Assembly: GCA_026724425.1 (NCBI GenBank) | Contig: JAIUCV010000395.1 | Coordinates: 496,001 to 560,000 of the forward strand | Direction: 5' to 3' | Source of the DNA: Erythrophleum ivorense | Taxonomy: Eukaryota > Streptophyta > Magnoliopsida > Fabales > Fabaceae | Length of the DNA: 64,000 nt | Shown here: positions 46,440-58,704 of the stretch, in pieces | Layout: each line of letters opens with the position of its first letter | How positions within the stretch are numbered: position 1 is the first letter of the stretch | Notes under the pieces: generated by a model | What the model saw: the letters and a program-made list of their open reading frames with translations, nothing else | What the model was told of the DNA's origin: nothing | The model's database searches: none | Program-made: the position numbers and the translations under genes

Positions 46440-49000
46440 TGGCTTTAGATGCATAACTATACTTTAATTTTTTTTTTAACTTATCTTCCACATAATATAC
46501 TTATTAAGCTTCTAAAGTTTGAATGTATGGCTCGTCATTTTCATTATCATCGACGTGTATCAATTATGAAAAACTGATAGACATAAATCCTAAGTCATCA
46601 GTTATAATCCTTTTAGGACTAACTGTATTGGACTAAATACATTTAAACAATATCATTATAAATCAACTATGATGGTTTATTTCAATTATGTCAACTAATT
46701 TCTCATAGTAAGGTACATCTCCAAAGTGCATATAACCATTACCATTACTTGTGTAATTTCTTGTCTTGAAAGTCCTGAAGACTCTACAATTTTGGGTTTT
46801 TAGCCTTTGATATTGTTATATAGTATGAAATTTGAATCTGTTAACATGTTATGTAGTATATTTTCTTACTGATTAATTAGACCTAAGGCAAATAACTTCA
46901 TATCATCTAAATAGGAGCTATTGATATTGTTTTTTATTTAAACAAAAATAAAGTGATATTACTATTAAGTAAATGCTTTAATAGTAAATAAGCCATTAAC
47001 AATAAAATAAGGTGTATATACACTTACATGATGATCAAACCACTTAACAAATTCACTATGAAGCCTCTTGTTTACCTTTGACAATGATTGTGTATAACTT
47101 TTTAATTGTTGCTTCACCATATTTCTAAATTCCTTATATGAAATAAATTAAATTTGTATTTCTAGTGATAATGGAACATCTAACTTAGTAACTTTAGTTT
47201 ACTCACTAAACAAAGGGGTCTTTTTCTTTATAACTAGTTAGCAGATGTCAACGTGCTTGTTGTTTCACTGTAAAGGAAAGAGTGAAGTATTCAAAAACAC
47301 CCATCAGTTTTCTAGTTACTGGAAACATAGTGCACCCAATAAATGAATGAACAATAGATTTGTCATTAACACATCTAGGTCAATTGAATATAGTCTCTAT
47401 TCCATCCGAATACCTTGAGCAAAAAGTTAAAACTTTTTTAGCTAAGTAACTTTTAACTATTGAGCCCTCTGGCCAAGCCTTATTTCACACATAGAACTTT
47501 AAATTTCCTTAATGGCCATTAAAAAGAATCATTGCAAATCATTTATGCCAAAACAAATATTTAAAAGAATTGAGAAGTTTGACATTGCCTACATACTTAC
47601 TTCTTTATAAGATATATCCATCAATATTGGAAAAGGCTTCCATGTTTAGGTTTTTTAGCTAAGTATACAATCATAAAAGCCATGGTTATAAAGAATGAAA
47701 ATGGGAATGTCATTATTGGATGATAAAGTGTGAGAACAACTTTGCTTAATAGTTGGTAGAGTTCATTCACATTTAACACTTTATTATATGATTTCCTAAA
47801 GAATAAACACAAATCATTTAGTACTACAAACATTTGCTTAGAAAATGTCTTTCTCATGGCTAAAGTTAGTAATTGCTCCATAAGAACACATGGGTTATGA
47901 CTTTTTAATCCTTTATTCTTGTATTATCTCAAATCAACATATCTAGAAATGTTACTTGAATATCCATTAAATACAATGGTATTCTTTAAAGTTCTAAGAA
48001 AGACATTCTTGTTTACTTTTGTCCATATGAATAAAGCCAAATGATATCTACCACTGTTATTGAGCTAGAGCTTAGATTGATTACCCATTTCTTATAAGTT
48101 TTTTCATGCTTGTAAATGGTCTTTTGATCTTTTAGATTCATTTAGAAAAGTAAATATTATATTGTCACAAGTATTCTTCTCAATGTACACCACATCAAGA
48201 TTGTATCGTAGTAAATTTTCTACCTAATAGTCAATATACTTTTCTAACACCATTGTTAGTTGTCACCATCAACACTACTAGTTCTTCAATGTCTTCTTCC
48301 TCGACGTTTAACTTTAACCTCTTTTTTAAATATAACATCAATATTTTAAAGTTGTCTTAAGATTTCTAAGGCAATTACAGCCACCAAAGAATTTCTTTTT
48401 TCTTCCTTTTTAAACCAACTTTGAGTCAATATAATTTTATATCTTGAGTTTAAAAAATGACGATATCTTATGAAACACCATTTTTGACTATGAAAAAGGT
48501 AAAAATGAATTAAGTCAAAGTTATATGATGGATAGGCTAACCTAATATATATGTTCCACACAGACAATGTTCTAAACCTTAGAAAATCACTAACAGTCTA
48601 CATCACAACTGCATGAACATTGAAGACTTCATTAGTGTAAGAATTAAAAGTTTTAACCCCGACATTCCATCAACCTATTAGTCTTTCTATTAGATGTTAT
48701 AGATAGACATCTATATCATTTCCTAGTACTCTCCTTCTTGAAATTATCATTGAAAGAAGGAATGAACTTTATTTTATATACATCAAAGGAGAGAGGTTGT
48801 AAGGAATAAGAACTACTGGTCAATTATTATAACTTGTACTCAAGTTGCTAAATGCATTAAAACCATCTATAGCAAATCCTATAAGTGCATTTTAAGGATC
48901 TTCAGTGAATTAAGGATCCATTATATCAAATCTGCTCTATGCCTTTAAGTCTTAGAGGATATAAATAACTTGTACAACATAATTAAAGTTTTTTTAGTTT
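46440..49000 (-). pseudogene. TNP2-type (Transposase_21 and DUF4218) CACTA transposase, decayed
   Basis: Read from about 48970 downward: LIGFAIDGFNAFSNLSTSY (48780-48900), PVVLIPYNLSPLMYIK, GNDIDVYL.HLIERLIG, then TVSDFLRFRTLSVWNIYIRL (about 48535-48590) and KWCFIRYRHFLNSRYK. After a gap comes the DUF4218-like part: NISRYVDLR, LKSHNPCVLMEQLLTLAMRK, LNDLCLFFR and LTLYHPIMTFPF (47660-47960). Next are PEGSIVKSYLAKKVLTFCSR (about 47410-47470) and a C-terminal HVDDNENDEPYIQTLEA (about 46505-46555). The order and spacing are those of a CACTA transposase, which binds the element ends and performs excision. Many stops, frame changes and a missing N-terminal segment make it non-functional. Confidence 0.82.
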
Positions 49001-49379
49001 AATTTTTTCACAAAATTACAATTTTTGACCTCTTAGTTACAATTTTTATCTTTAAACTTATGATTTAGGATGTAAAAAAAAACCTTTAAACCCCTGACTA
49101 CACCTCTTTAATCACTTTAGTGATTGGAGATGATCTATATTATACCCATTTAAAGGTTAGGCAATGTTTTAAGTGCTCGACCTTCCTAATATTGTAGTGC
49201 CCTAACATATATATCATTTTTTAAAAAAAACTATTTGTAAATTTAATGATCACCTTATTATGAATAATCTACTATTTAACAATAGAAATGTATTAAAATA
49301 CTTAATGATGCACTTCAACACCACATAATAGAATGGACTCTCTTTATCTTATTCTAGTTATTTTATTATAGCTTTTAAG

Positions 49380-51297
49380 GAAAATTATTCATTTGATCCA
49401 TATAATTTACCTTAATTTTTAATTTGATCCTTATAAGTTACCTTTTTTTAAAAAAATACAATAATATACTTTCCTGAATTTAAGGATTAGTCCGTAATAA
49501 TTTTTTCCATTGTATCTTTGTTTGCTTTGAATTAGAAATGAATGCATTAGAGAAAATGTGGAAGTTACACCTATTGTGAAAAAGATTATATAATCGTGAT
49601 TTAGATGTTTAGTCATGTGTAGAGGAGACCTATAAAAGCCCCAATTAAGAAAATAGATAAGATGAAAAGTAGTCCAATAGTTAAGGGTAAAAGAAAACTA
49701 AGAAAAACTATAGGAGAAACTATTAAGAGAGATTTGGACTTAAATGATTTGTTTAAAAATATGATTTATGATAAGTGTTTGTGACATTAATTAATCCATG
49801 TAGTTGACCCCACTTAGTGGAAAAATATTTTGTTGTTGTTGTTGTATCTCCATTTGCTTTCATTTGAGGCAGATAACAAAAGTTAAGGCAGAGAGCCATG
49901 TGGGTCACAAACCATAACTTTGCATCTAATGTAATTCCTTGTGCCTATCCATTATGGCTCCATTGCCTTTTTTTCCCCTCTGCATCTCATCTGAAAGGTA
50001 GTGACAACAAAGTAAAGTAAAAATGAAGTCTAATACTTGCTAAATTATTGTTGGATGTCTGAAGCTAAAGATCAAATAAGATGTTCACACAACTCACAAA
50101 GACAAAATTAATGACAACAAATTGGATCATAGAATATGTGTTTAAAAAAAATCCTTGTGTAGATAAATGGTGTTACTTTTCAAAGTAATCGATAGCATAT
50201 GGAGTAAAGCCCTTATATAATAAAGTTAAAGAATTAATATTTTGAAATAAAGTACAAAAGATATTGAGCGAATTTGATGAATGAAAAATATGTTAAAGCT
50301 TATCAACTTCTCTCTATGGAAGCCTTACCATTGAAGCACTTAAAATATGGCAGTATCTAGAAGTTGAAGAAATGGGTAAGCATCATGAAAAGATCAAAAG
50401 TTCTAGCAAGACTAATATCTAAAAGTTGCTAGTTAAAAATCTTATAGCAAGGTCGGTAAATTTTCTAAAAAAATTTAAAATTAAATATTAGAAGTGGTGG
50501 AAGGTAAACCACATATACTAGTCAATTTACTTGTCTATATAAAAGGCTTGAATCTTCATGATAATAAGTGTGAAGCACAAGTGAAGTCACTTATGTAGCA
50601 ACAAAGTGGTGTTGAGTATAACATATATAAGGTGAGTAGCAAAGCAAGTAAAGCATTAAGTGAGCAAATAGTGAAAGGTGTATAAAGTGTGAAGTGAGAA
50701 AGTATGGCAAATGGAGTCGTGAGAAGTAATTTATGAGTGAGACAAAGTGCAATATGTGCTAGAGAGTGATGTGATGTGTCAAGTTAGTATAGATTGTGGA
50801 GGATTTGGTAAGGTGTCTAGTAAGTGAAGAAGTAAAGTGTGAGATAATGTATATTAAATTTTGAGTGTAAACAATAAAATTATTCCTTCAAAGAAGTCCT
50901 CCAAGTTTTACAAAAGAAGCTTTAGAAACAAACATGGTGTGTTTAGCCTTTTCAAGCCAAGTCAAGTTTAACATTATTCCATGAAGTGAAAAAGAGAAAA
51001 GTTATAGATAGAAACAAAGTACAAGAAAGTAACTATGTTGACATTTTTTTGTCTTATATAATTAGCAATTCTTGTGCCCATGCATATAATAATGTTGAAA
51101 AGGCATAACTGACTGCCAGTTGGCTCCCTACCTTATCTCACATTAGTCATGTTGGATAGAAACTAACAGAGTTACAATGGAAACAAATAATAAGGATTGA
51201 TTTTTAAACATATGAAAGTATAAGGATGGATTTAAAAAAAAAAAGGGACTAAATTAAAAATTAAGACAAATTATAGAGACTAAAAGATTAATTTTCT
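49380..51297. mobile_element. Inverted-repeat element, 1.9 kb, with a nested LINE tail
   Basis: The left end runs from GAAAATTATTCATTTGATCC to TTAATTTTTAATTTGATCC. The right end is the inverse, with TTAATTTTTAATTTAGTCC ending GATTAATTTTC at 51297. Inner similarity continues (TTTCCATTGTA on both sides) for perhaps 150 bp, so the arms are long. The centre (50000-51050) has a TATA-like CTATATAAAAGGC at about 50535 and many GTGAAGTGTGAG-type short repeats, but no gene. Long arms without a transposase suit a Mutator-like non-autonomous element. No clean 9-bp duplication was seen, so the superfamily is unsure. Confidence 0.55.
49535..49850 (+). mobile_element. 5'-truncated RTE-type LINE, 3' end
   Basis: The frame reads RRPIKAPIKKIDKM, then GKRKLRKTIGETIKRDLD and IHVVDPT. 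This is the C-terminal end of the plant RTE-clade reverse transcriptase ORF (the typical pattern is RRPIEAPVRR...GRGRPKKTW...KKDLE...WR..IHVADPT). It is followed by GACCCCACTTAGTGG and a (TTG)n tail at 49831-49845, the signature 3' end of RTE LINEs. Similar flanks (TGTATCTTTGTTTGCTTT and TGTATCTCCATTTGCTTT) look like an imperfect target duplication. It is inserted in the left arm region of the inverted-repeat element. Confidence 0.82.
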
Positions 51298-52040
51298 TTA
51301 GTTTTAATTATTTGAAAGCTAGACCATTTTTTTCATTGTTAATTATGGCCTTATTCACGCATATATTTTACATTCCACAAAGTGTTAATTCATTGCAAAT
51401 TTGAGAACACATTGGCATTAAATAACAACAAATGAACTTTTTTATTCAAATTCCTCCATATTGTTTATTTCAACAACTGAATTATATGAGCACATATTTA
51501 AACATAAACAAACATAGATATTTAATTATGTGTATTCATAGAATTACACATCATATATTGTGGATAATAATCACAAAAGAAGGATTACTTTTTTTATTTC
51601 TATTGAAATAAAAATATAGGGTTGGTCTATGGCCTGATATACAGATTAGTGAATAGATACATAATGACTACTAAAAATTAGGTTTTTTTTTGCTATGGTG
51701 TCTTAACCATGATTAAGAAAATTGTAGCAATACCACGCTCTAACTATAGTTAAGACTTTTATCTTAATTGTAGTCTTGAATAAAACTGCATTAAAACTAG
51801 TTGATTCTAATCGAAATTATTTAAAACTATGGTTAAGACATGATAACCTAACTGTGATTTTTAGAACCATAGTTAGGATTATGTTTAACTACGATTTTTA
51901 GAAACCATGGTTAAGGCAGTTTCACAATTCCTCAACTATTGACATTTCTCTCCAGCATCACAATACTTCCTTTTTCAACCTCCTTCCTTGCACTCTTAAC
52001 ACCCCTTACCGCCATTCATCAACCCTCATCACCATTCATT

Positions 52041-52048
52041 GTCTATGG
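52041..52048. repeat. 8-bp target duplication GTCTATGG, left
   Basis: It is identical to 59765-59772 and directly abuts the left hAT terminus. An exact 8-bp duplication is the hallmark of hAT insertion. Confidence 0.88.
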
Positions 52049-52269
52049 TAAGAGTGTTCATGGGCAAGGCCAAATTGGGCATTTAGTTGGCTTGATGCGT
52101 AACTCGATTAAAGTGTCAAATTTGTTTTATGCTTGTGACTTGTCCTGAATTGAACAAGCCTAATTTTATGTTAGGTTAAGATGGGCAAGGGAGGGCCAAT
52201 GGTTCCTTTTTTTCTTTTGATAAGCTTAGAATATATATATATATATATATATATATTAGCAAATAGAAA

Positions 52270-52935
52270 ATTAGCTATTCAAGAATCAAAAGCCAATTCT
52301 AGACAAAAATAAAAGCATTTAAATCAAAATTTAATGCTTCCAAACATAAAGTTGGCATTTTTTTTTCGAGTAAAGGCACTCATCAACCATTCAATTCTAA
52401 GCTAAAATCCAAAAGATAAAAGACTAAAAATATTAAAAATAATAACATACCTCAAAACAAAAATAATCCTCCATTATTTGCCTTACCAAAGTCACCATTC
52501 CTATCAAAGTGCACATTTCTAACATTTCAAATAAGTAGCAAATCAACCATTGGAAAATCAAAATTCAATTTCAGACTAAGATACAGAAAGAAAAAAGACA
52601 AAATTTTCAAAAAGTATTAAAGCATAAACAAACATTGAAATATAGTAAGTAATCCATCTAATCTTTGAAAAAACCATCATCCCTATCAAAGTGCTCACAC
52701 ATGATACTTTTAGCAAGTAGCAAACCAACCATTGAAGAATCCAAGCCAATTCAGACTAAAACTACTTCAAAGATAAAAATCACTAAAGATATAGAAAAGA
52801 ATAAAAACATTAACTAACCTTACAAAACTAATAATCATCCATTATTGTATTGCCAAACTCACTATCCCCATTTAAGTGCTTGTTACCAACATTTTCAGCA
52901 AGCACCAAATCAATCCATTAAGAATAAATAAAAGA
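52270..52935. repeat. Tandem repeats of about 175 bp near the left hAT end
   Basis: Units carrying AGCAAATCAACCATT or variants, CCAATTCAGACTAAAA and CCTATCAAAGTGC recur at about 52384, 52553, 52726 and 52910, with a partial unit from 52275. Spacing is 169-184 bp. They lie downstream of the transposase relic, between it and the terminus, where Ac-like elements carry subterminal binding repeats. (AT)n at about 52230-52256 precedes them. Confidence 0.8.
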
Positions 52936-53364
52936 AATTTTTTTTTGGAACATATAGCCGAAATAAAAACAAAAAAAAACTTATGCACATCAATATATAA
53001 ATTTTTGTGATTATAACTTATCACCATCAACTACTAGCAAACAATAATCAAATGAAATCATATAAAATCCAAAATGTATTATACTTAGAGTTATAAAATA
53101 AAAGATACAATGCATAATTGCAAATTACAACAATTAAATAAAAGCACATTAATCGATGCTAATAACATCTTTGGTAACGCTTGTTCCCTCTTAAAACCTC
53201 TGTAAAAATTTAAACAATAAAAAATTAGAAAGTTAAACTCACAAGTAAAAAATGCATCATAACCAATTTATTTTAAAAGTATAGAGCTTATTTGATTTAA
53301 TAATATTCTCAAATTCCTCATATTGATCAAAATTATGATTATTAAAATTGACTACTTTAGGGGA

Positions 53365-55184
53365 TAGCTATTTTTGGATGCAAATGAGTGCTTTAGTCAT
53401 CTTTGGTGATAATGAACTCTTAAATATATCAAGCACACGCCTACTTGTACTAAAAGCAAACTTAAAGGCCATAGTAAACACTAGCATGACTAACACACCA
53501 TGTGCAACCATCAAAAGCATTTTATACTTTCTAACATTTTCTTTATATATCAAAAAACTGTTCTTCCTCAACTAAGTCAGCTATAAGATACTTATCCAAC
53601 TCTATTTTTTTATCACAAGTAAATTTTAGTTTCTTTGATCCAATCTACTTATTTTTTAGATCAACATATGCCATTATCCTTTCCATCAGATCCACTATGA
53701 TCATCATTAGTTTCAATTGATCCATTAACAACCCTCACAAAATATTGCTCATATAAATGATACAAGGTATCTTTGATCCTTTTTTTCATGCCCCACACAT
53801 ATTGTGATTAAGATATATATCATCAAAAGCAATGTTCACATATGCAAGTTTATACTTAGGGTCCAATACCACCCTTTTTACTAAAAAAGAGTTCATGATT
53901 TCTAGCTTTCCCTAATACTTATTATATTTTCTCTACATAATCTTAGTCATATACCCAACAAAAACATCTATAAATGCAGCACTTGTTTACAACATGGTTT
54001 GAATATAAGTAATTTCATGGAAGCATGTATTTGATGTCACATGTAATGATCTACTGAATTTCAATGTAATATTATAAAAGGTCTTTAAAAAGGTTAATAA
54101 ATGCAAAAGCATTACTCCAATCATATGCCATAAGAAGATGAATTTGATTATAATCTTTCCTAAAGTACGTATTGTAGGCCTAATATTCATCTTCCATTCT
54201 TTAAAATACCTTATTGTAATATCTAAACACAAAAAACTCTCAAAAAACTCTTAGACTCTATTTTTTTCCTTTCAATAAAATTCTTAAATTTTTGAAGTCT
54301 TAAAGGAGAAGACTTAACATATATAACGGTATTCCAAATGGCAGAGATAGAATCATGCAAATTCTTCAACCTATCATTTACCACTAAATGTAGAATATAA
54401 GCACAACATCTCACATGTAGATAATCTTCGTTACACACTAACTCATTCCAATTTTTAAATCATTTTTTTAAGTGTGCTATCATCGTGTCATTAGAGCTCA
54501 CGTTATCTACAATTAAGATGAACACTCAATTACCTTTCATATGGTGTCACTTTTATGGTTTTTAACTATACATAAGTTTAGAATCTATTTTTGCAATTTC
54601 CAATATTCATTAATGAAATGAGTTGCAGGAACATATAAGTTAAAATTTTGAATTAACAACCAAGTATCTATAATGAAGCACACATGAGCATATGATTTTT
54701 TAGCTAAATCTTTCAACTTCATGGCTTCTTCATGGTAAAGGATTAGACAATTCCGATCAACTGTTACTCTTGATGAAACTAGAAATCTAAGTTCCAGATA
54801 ATTCAATAACTCTTGAAACCCATTCTTTTCCATAACCCAAAAATCTCATCACATATGATAAATTTAGATAAAACCCTTTGACAATAATCTAAACTATATG
54901 TGTGAGGGACTAAAATTCTTACAACCCTCTACATTGTCTCCCATAAAAGGATGAGTGTATGCTAAAATAGGTTGCTTTTTTTTTACCCTATATGGGTTCT
55001 TGGTATATGCTTTCAAGTGCTTATTTGAAGAATTCATTCTATGTTTGGTTGAATGACAAGCATAAGAAATGTTAACGTATCTACATTCAGCTTTATACTC
55101 CCTTCCAATTTCATCGAATGGAAGTTTTTTGAAATACTCCCAAATATTAGACTTGTTTATAAGCGGCTTTATTCTTCTACCCAT
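53365..55184 (-). pseudogene. hAT (Ac-like, RICESLEEPER type) transposase relic with BED finger
   Basis: From 55184: MGRRIKPLINKSNIWEYFKK and AECRYVNISYACHSTKHR form the BED zinc-finger region. The second Cys of its C-x2-C pair is lost (CRYV), while the later His of NKHL remains. Next are NGFQELLNYLELRF, SSRVTVDRNCLILYHEE and CFIIDTWLLIQNFNLYVPAT (54585-54833), with the first catalytic-region Asp. Then come YLHVRCCAYILHLVVNDRL and VKSSPLRLQKFKNFIERK (54240-54438), then LLTFLKTFYNITLKFSRSLH (about 54010-54110). The dimerisation domain ends it: LVFTMAFKFAFSTSRRVLD and SLSPKMTKALICIQK (53368-53490). The blocks are separated by stops and frame changes. The order is that of a complete Ac-family transposase of about 650-700 residues, so this was once autonomous. 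Confidence 0.87.
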
Positions 55185-55750
55185 ATTTGTATAAAGTGTA
55201 ATAGCAAAGGTTATGGTAGTAGCAACATTTGAAGTAGGAGAGTATTGGTTAGGAATATTGCTAGGTTGGAGTTAGGTTAAGGTTGGGATTAGGATTGGCT
55301 TTAAGTTTGTTTAATATTATGATATGTCATTATTGCAATTGTCCTTAAAAATATGATTCAGATATGCAAAAATAAAGTTCAAATAAAAACAAAACACAGT
55401 TAACCATGGCTATCAAGTATGACTAATAGTGTAGAAATCTTAGTCTTAGTTTTAAATAGTAGTATGTAATCTTCTGAGGAAAAATAGGGAAATTTCAAAA
55501 GATATAATACTTAACCTTATAAATAGAATATTGAAGCTTGTCAAAACCATGACTAAAAATGAAGTATTCCATGAACATCAATAACATAAGTATTCATATA
55601 CCAACATAATGAGATAGTTTGATCAAAATAAATGATGAAATGAAAAAAGAAAAAAAATCATAAGAAGTAAAATTTAAGACTTTTAAATGCTAAACAAGTG
55701 GGAATTTGTTAATTGGCCATAATTATGTGGTCAAATAATAAGTGATTACT

Positions 55751-55755
55751 TACAT
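55751..55755. repeat. 5-bp target duplication TACAT, left
   Basis: It is identical to 58700-58704 on the other side of the solo LTR and typical of LTR-retrotransposon integration. Confidence 0.88.
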
Positions 55756-58699
55756 TGTAACAACCCAAAAAAATAAAAGGAAAAGAGAAAGCTGAAAAAT
55801 TTTCGAAGAGTTGAGAATTTTCTAAGTCTTCTCGCCATAGCGAGAAATGGCCTCGCCATAGCGAGAATGCCCCCTCGCCGTAGCGAAATTGCTCTTAGCT
55901 ATAGCGAGTGCGGCATTCCATACAGAAACCAGGGAGTTGCTCGCCGTAGCGACGCCATAGCGAAGGCAGAGGTCTGGAACAAGCCCGAGCTCGCCGTAGC
56001 GACGCCATAGCGAAGGCAGAGGTCTGGAACAGACACGAGCTCGCCGTAGCGAGGGCAATGGCTCGCCATAGCGAGAGCAGTCCAGAAAAGCGAGAAAAAG
56101 AGAATTTGACTTTTTAAAAGCTTCCAAATCTCTTCTTTCTTCTTCTAACCGACTCAAGCTCGTCTTAGGAGAGAGAAAAGGGCGGAGGAGAGAGAGAGGA
56201 GCTGAAGAGAAGAAGAAAGGTCAAGAAAGGTAAGGATTCTCATGGCTTCCTCTTAGTATGTTGCCCTTCTCCCCTTTCCCCTTCTTTCCTACGGTTTAGA
56301 TAGCAAAAATGGTTAGGTCTTGAGGTTGGTTCAGAAGAGAGAGAGTGGGAAACCATTCTTGAGAGAGATTAGAAGTATATAGTCTTCTCTTTCTTGCTTT
56401 CCCTTTCTTAAGAGCTTAAGAGTTGAGAAAAGAGAGAGAATAGTTAATGGACTCTAGTGAGAGGAAGAAACCTAGGTTGAGAAGCTCAGTACAGTTGATT
56501 AGAAGTAATCCATAGCTTAAGAATCAAGTATTAAGGTATTAATTCCATGCTTTTGTGTGGTTAGGCTCAAGAGAAGCTCTCCCATCTAGAAGTGGTAGTG
56601 AAATCCACAAGGGAGGAGTCAAGTGAAAGAGGAAGTAGTGACTAGCTAACAAGATAGTTCTCTCCACTTTTCTCTCATGCATAATTGTGTGTTACATTGT
56701 CTTGCTTGTGTGTATGAATGATATGAGCTATGAGAAGTGTGTTAGCATGATGATGTGTTATGAATTGAAATGATGATTTATATGATTGTTTTGGTTTGCT
56801 TGAGGAAATGGATAGTCAATAACCCTATAGCCAAGGTGAGGATGAGCCAAGCCCCTAAGTGGTTGAGACAAGAGTAAAAGGTCTCCCAAAAGTGAGGTTG
56901 ACTCCCAAAGAGTAAGGGTTGAGTCTAAGGACCTCTAAAGAGTGGGTAAGGCAAATCCAAAAGCCACAAGGGAGTGGGTGAGGTTAATCCATGTACTTAG
57001 CAAGCTCCTAGATGTTATGTATGGCCTACTCACATGTTGAGAATGTTTTCCTTTATGCATGGCCAACTCATATGTTTTAAATGTTTTCATCATGGTTTTT
57101 ATATGCTAACATGCCATACATGCATAATGAGACTTGTTGCATGCGACATATGTATGATTGAATGAGAGTTGAACTACTGGGATTCTCCGAATCTCACCCT
57201 CCCTCTCCACCATCCAAACCTACTAGGTGCCCCAAGTGAGACTAGATATGGGAACCATCACCAAGCATAAGACTAGGGAGACTAAGAAAGATTTGTAAAA
57301 GAGCTTCTTGTAAATGTGTTGTAATGAGGCATGAGATGTAAATGATGTAAATGATATAGCATTCATAAATGTTGTAAGACAATGTATGTAAGATGATGTA
57401 TATATGAGAATGCAACTCATTTTGAGTGAGCAAGTAAGTCATGAATGATGAATGTATGAGGAAGAAATCCATGATGAATGAGAAAGTAAATTTTGATATG
57501 AAATGCTCAAAGTAGTGTAGACTATATGGGTGCATAAGTGGGCATGGGGTAGTGAGATTCTCCAATCTAAGTTACTAGACACTTGAGACATGATTGATGG
57601 CCCCTAGAGATGCTTTCTCATGTGCTCAAGAGTCATAGAAGTAGAAAAATCAAGATTGGACCCTATGAATCCCACTTTTGGCCAAGAAAAGGCCTTCTTG
57701 CACATGATGCCATAGTTTAGCCATATGACCTCTTCTTGTTTTGAAATTTGACATGTGACTAGATTATGTTTAGAGCTTTCTGGGAAGCCAGAGTTCATGT
57801 CATTTAGAGGTCTATAGCATTTTCTATGATTTTTCAAAGTTGACATCAGAAAATCAGATTTCAGAAAACACTATTCATTTGGTCAGTTTAGAAATCGTGT
57901 CATCCGAGGGGCAAACGTAGTCCAATAGCTACGAAATTTTATACACAGAAACTAGATAGTACAGTGACTTGTAGGAACTAGAAGCACCTCATTTAGAGGT
58001 CTAGAGAGGAAGTTATGCAATTTCGAAATTCCTGCCCAGAATCAGACACCCAACCAGACCCGAAGTACTGTTTCATCGGTTTCCGGGAAATTGGCTTGGT
58101 GAACTGATCTGGAGATATTTTTATCCTCTAGATAACATCCACATATTTCCATAGAGATATATTTTACAAGTATTGGATTTTTTTTGGAATTAGTTAGACA
58201 ATTTCAAAGTCCATATCAGTAAACTGTGACAGCAAAGAAGCCCCCTCTGACCAGTGAACGATTTTGATGTCAAACGCAGAGTATGTGAGATATTGAGACT
58301 TCTACTTATTTTTAGCATGAAGTAGACATCTTAAGCTTTCTAGAATGACCCAGATCATGCAGTTACGATATTTCTGCATTTAGTTAGGAATTTCCAAACT
58401 TAGCCCAGAAATGAAGCAAAATCTGCCAAGAACGAAAATGCATGTCTCCAATCCCTTTTTGCTTTCTAAGAGTTTAAAGCATATGTTTGGGATTGCAACA
58501 AGTCTCCATAGTGTAATTGAGCATGAGGAAGCATAGAGAGAGCTCAACCGGTCCATGTTACTTCTAAGTGGATCTCTACCCACACATAGTGCCATAGAGA
58601 AAGAAGCATAAGGTAGAGAAGTTATCTCCCTTGTGAGTTCCGTATGTGCATATGAGTAAGAGGGCATGTTGGGTATGAGCTAAAGGTTAAGGTGTTACA
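55756..58699 (+). mobile_element. Solo LTR, 2.94 kb, Ty3 (probably Tekay/Del-type)
   Basis: It begins TGTAACAACCC and ends GGTGTTACA, so it has TG...CA ends with an extended inverted tip, and it is flanked by perfect TACAT duplications. It has no gag-pol, no primer-binding site and no polypurine tract inside, which makes it a single LTR left by recombination. The length and TGTAAC start fit Tekay/Del-like chromoviruses; the lineage is inferred from these alone. It contains the CTCGCCATAGCGAG palindrome array (55831-56075), a purine-rich GAGAGAGA stretch (56165-56220) and a CATTTAGAGGTCTA motif repeated at 57799 and 57989. The minus-strand open frame 55822-56157 is a by-product of the array. 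Confidence 0.87.
55831..56075. repeat. Array of CTCGCCATAGCGAG palindromes
   Basis: Exact CTCGCCATAGCGAG occurs at 55831, 55852 and 56062. Variants (CTCGCCGTAGCGA, CTATAGCGAG, CGCCATAGCGA) fill the space between. A 50-bp unit containing CTCGCCGTAGCGACGCCATA and GGCAGAGGTCTGGAAC is repeated from 55939 and 55989, and begins again at 56039. Each 14-mer can pair with itself (5-bp CTCGC/GCGAG stem). The stretch is far more GC-rich than the rest of the window. Confidence 0.93.
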
Positions 58700-58704
58700 T
58701 ACAT

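Larger units (their letters stand above)
43875..49150 (-). mobile_element. CACTA element copy A (minus orientation), 3' end and gene region
   Basis: Its 3' tip is CACTACCCAGAAAAAAAG at 43875, followed by subterminal repeats built on AACTACAATTAAACC and its complement (43910-44140). Going right (upstream for the element) come a PF03004 gene and a TNP2 transposase, both on the minus strand. This is the usual CACTA gene pair. The 5' end was not found; homology to TNP2 fades near 49.0 kb, just before an inverted-repeat element. Copy B (51.7-63.8 kb) is a close relative in the opposite orientation. Confidence 0.75.

Noticed and set aside
55822..56157. 111-residue open frame on the minus strand rich in RYGE repeats
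   Set aside because: It is produced by the CTCGCCATAGCGAG array inside the solo LTR; the repeated peptide has no codon-level constraint visible and no family resemblance.
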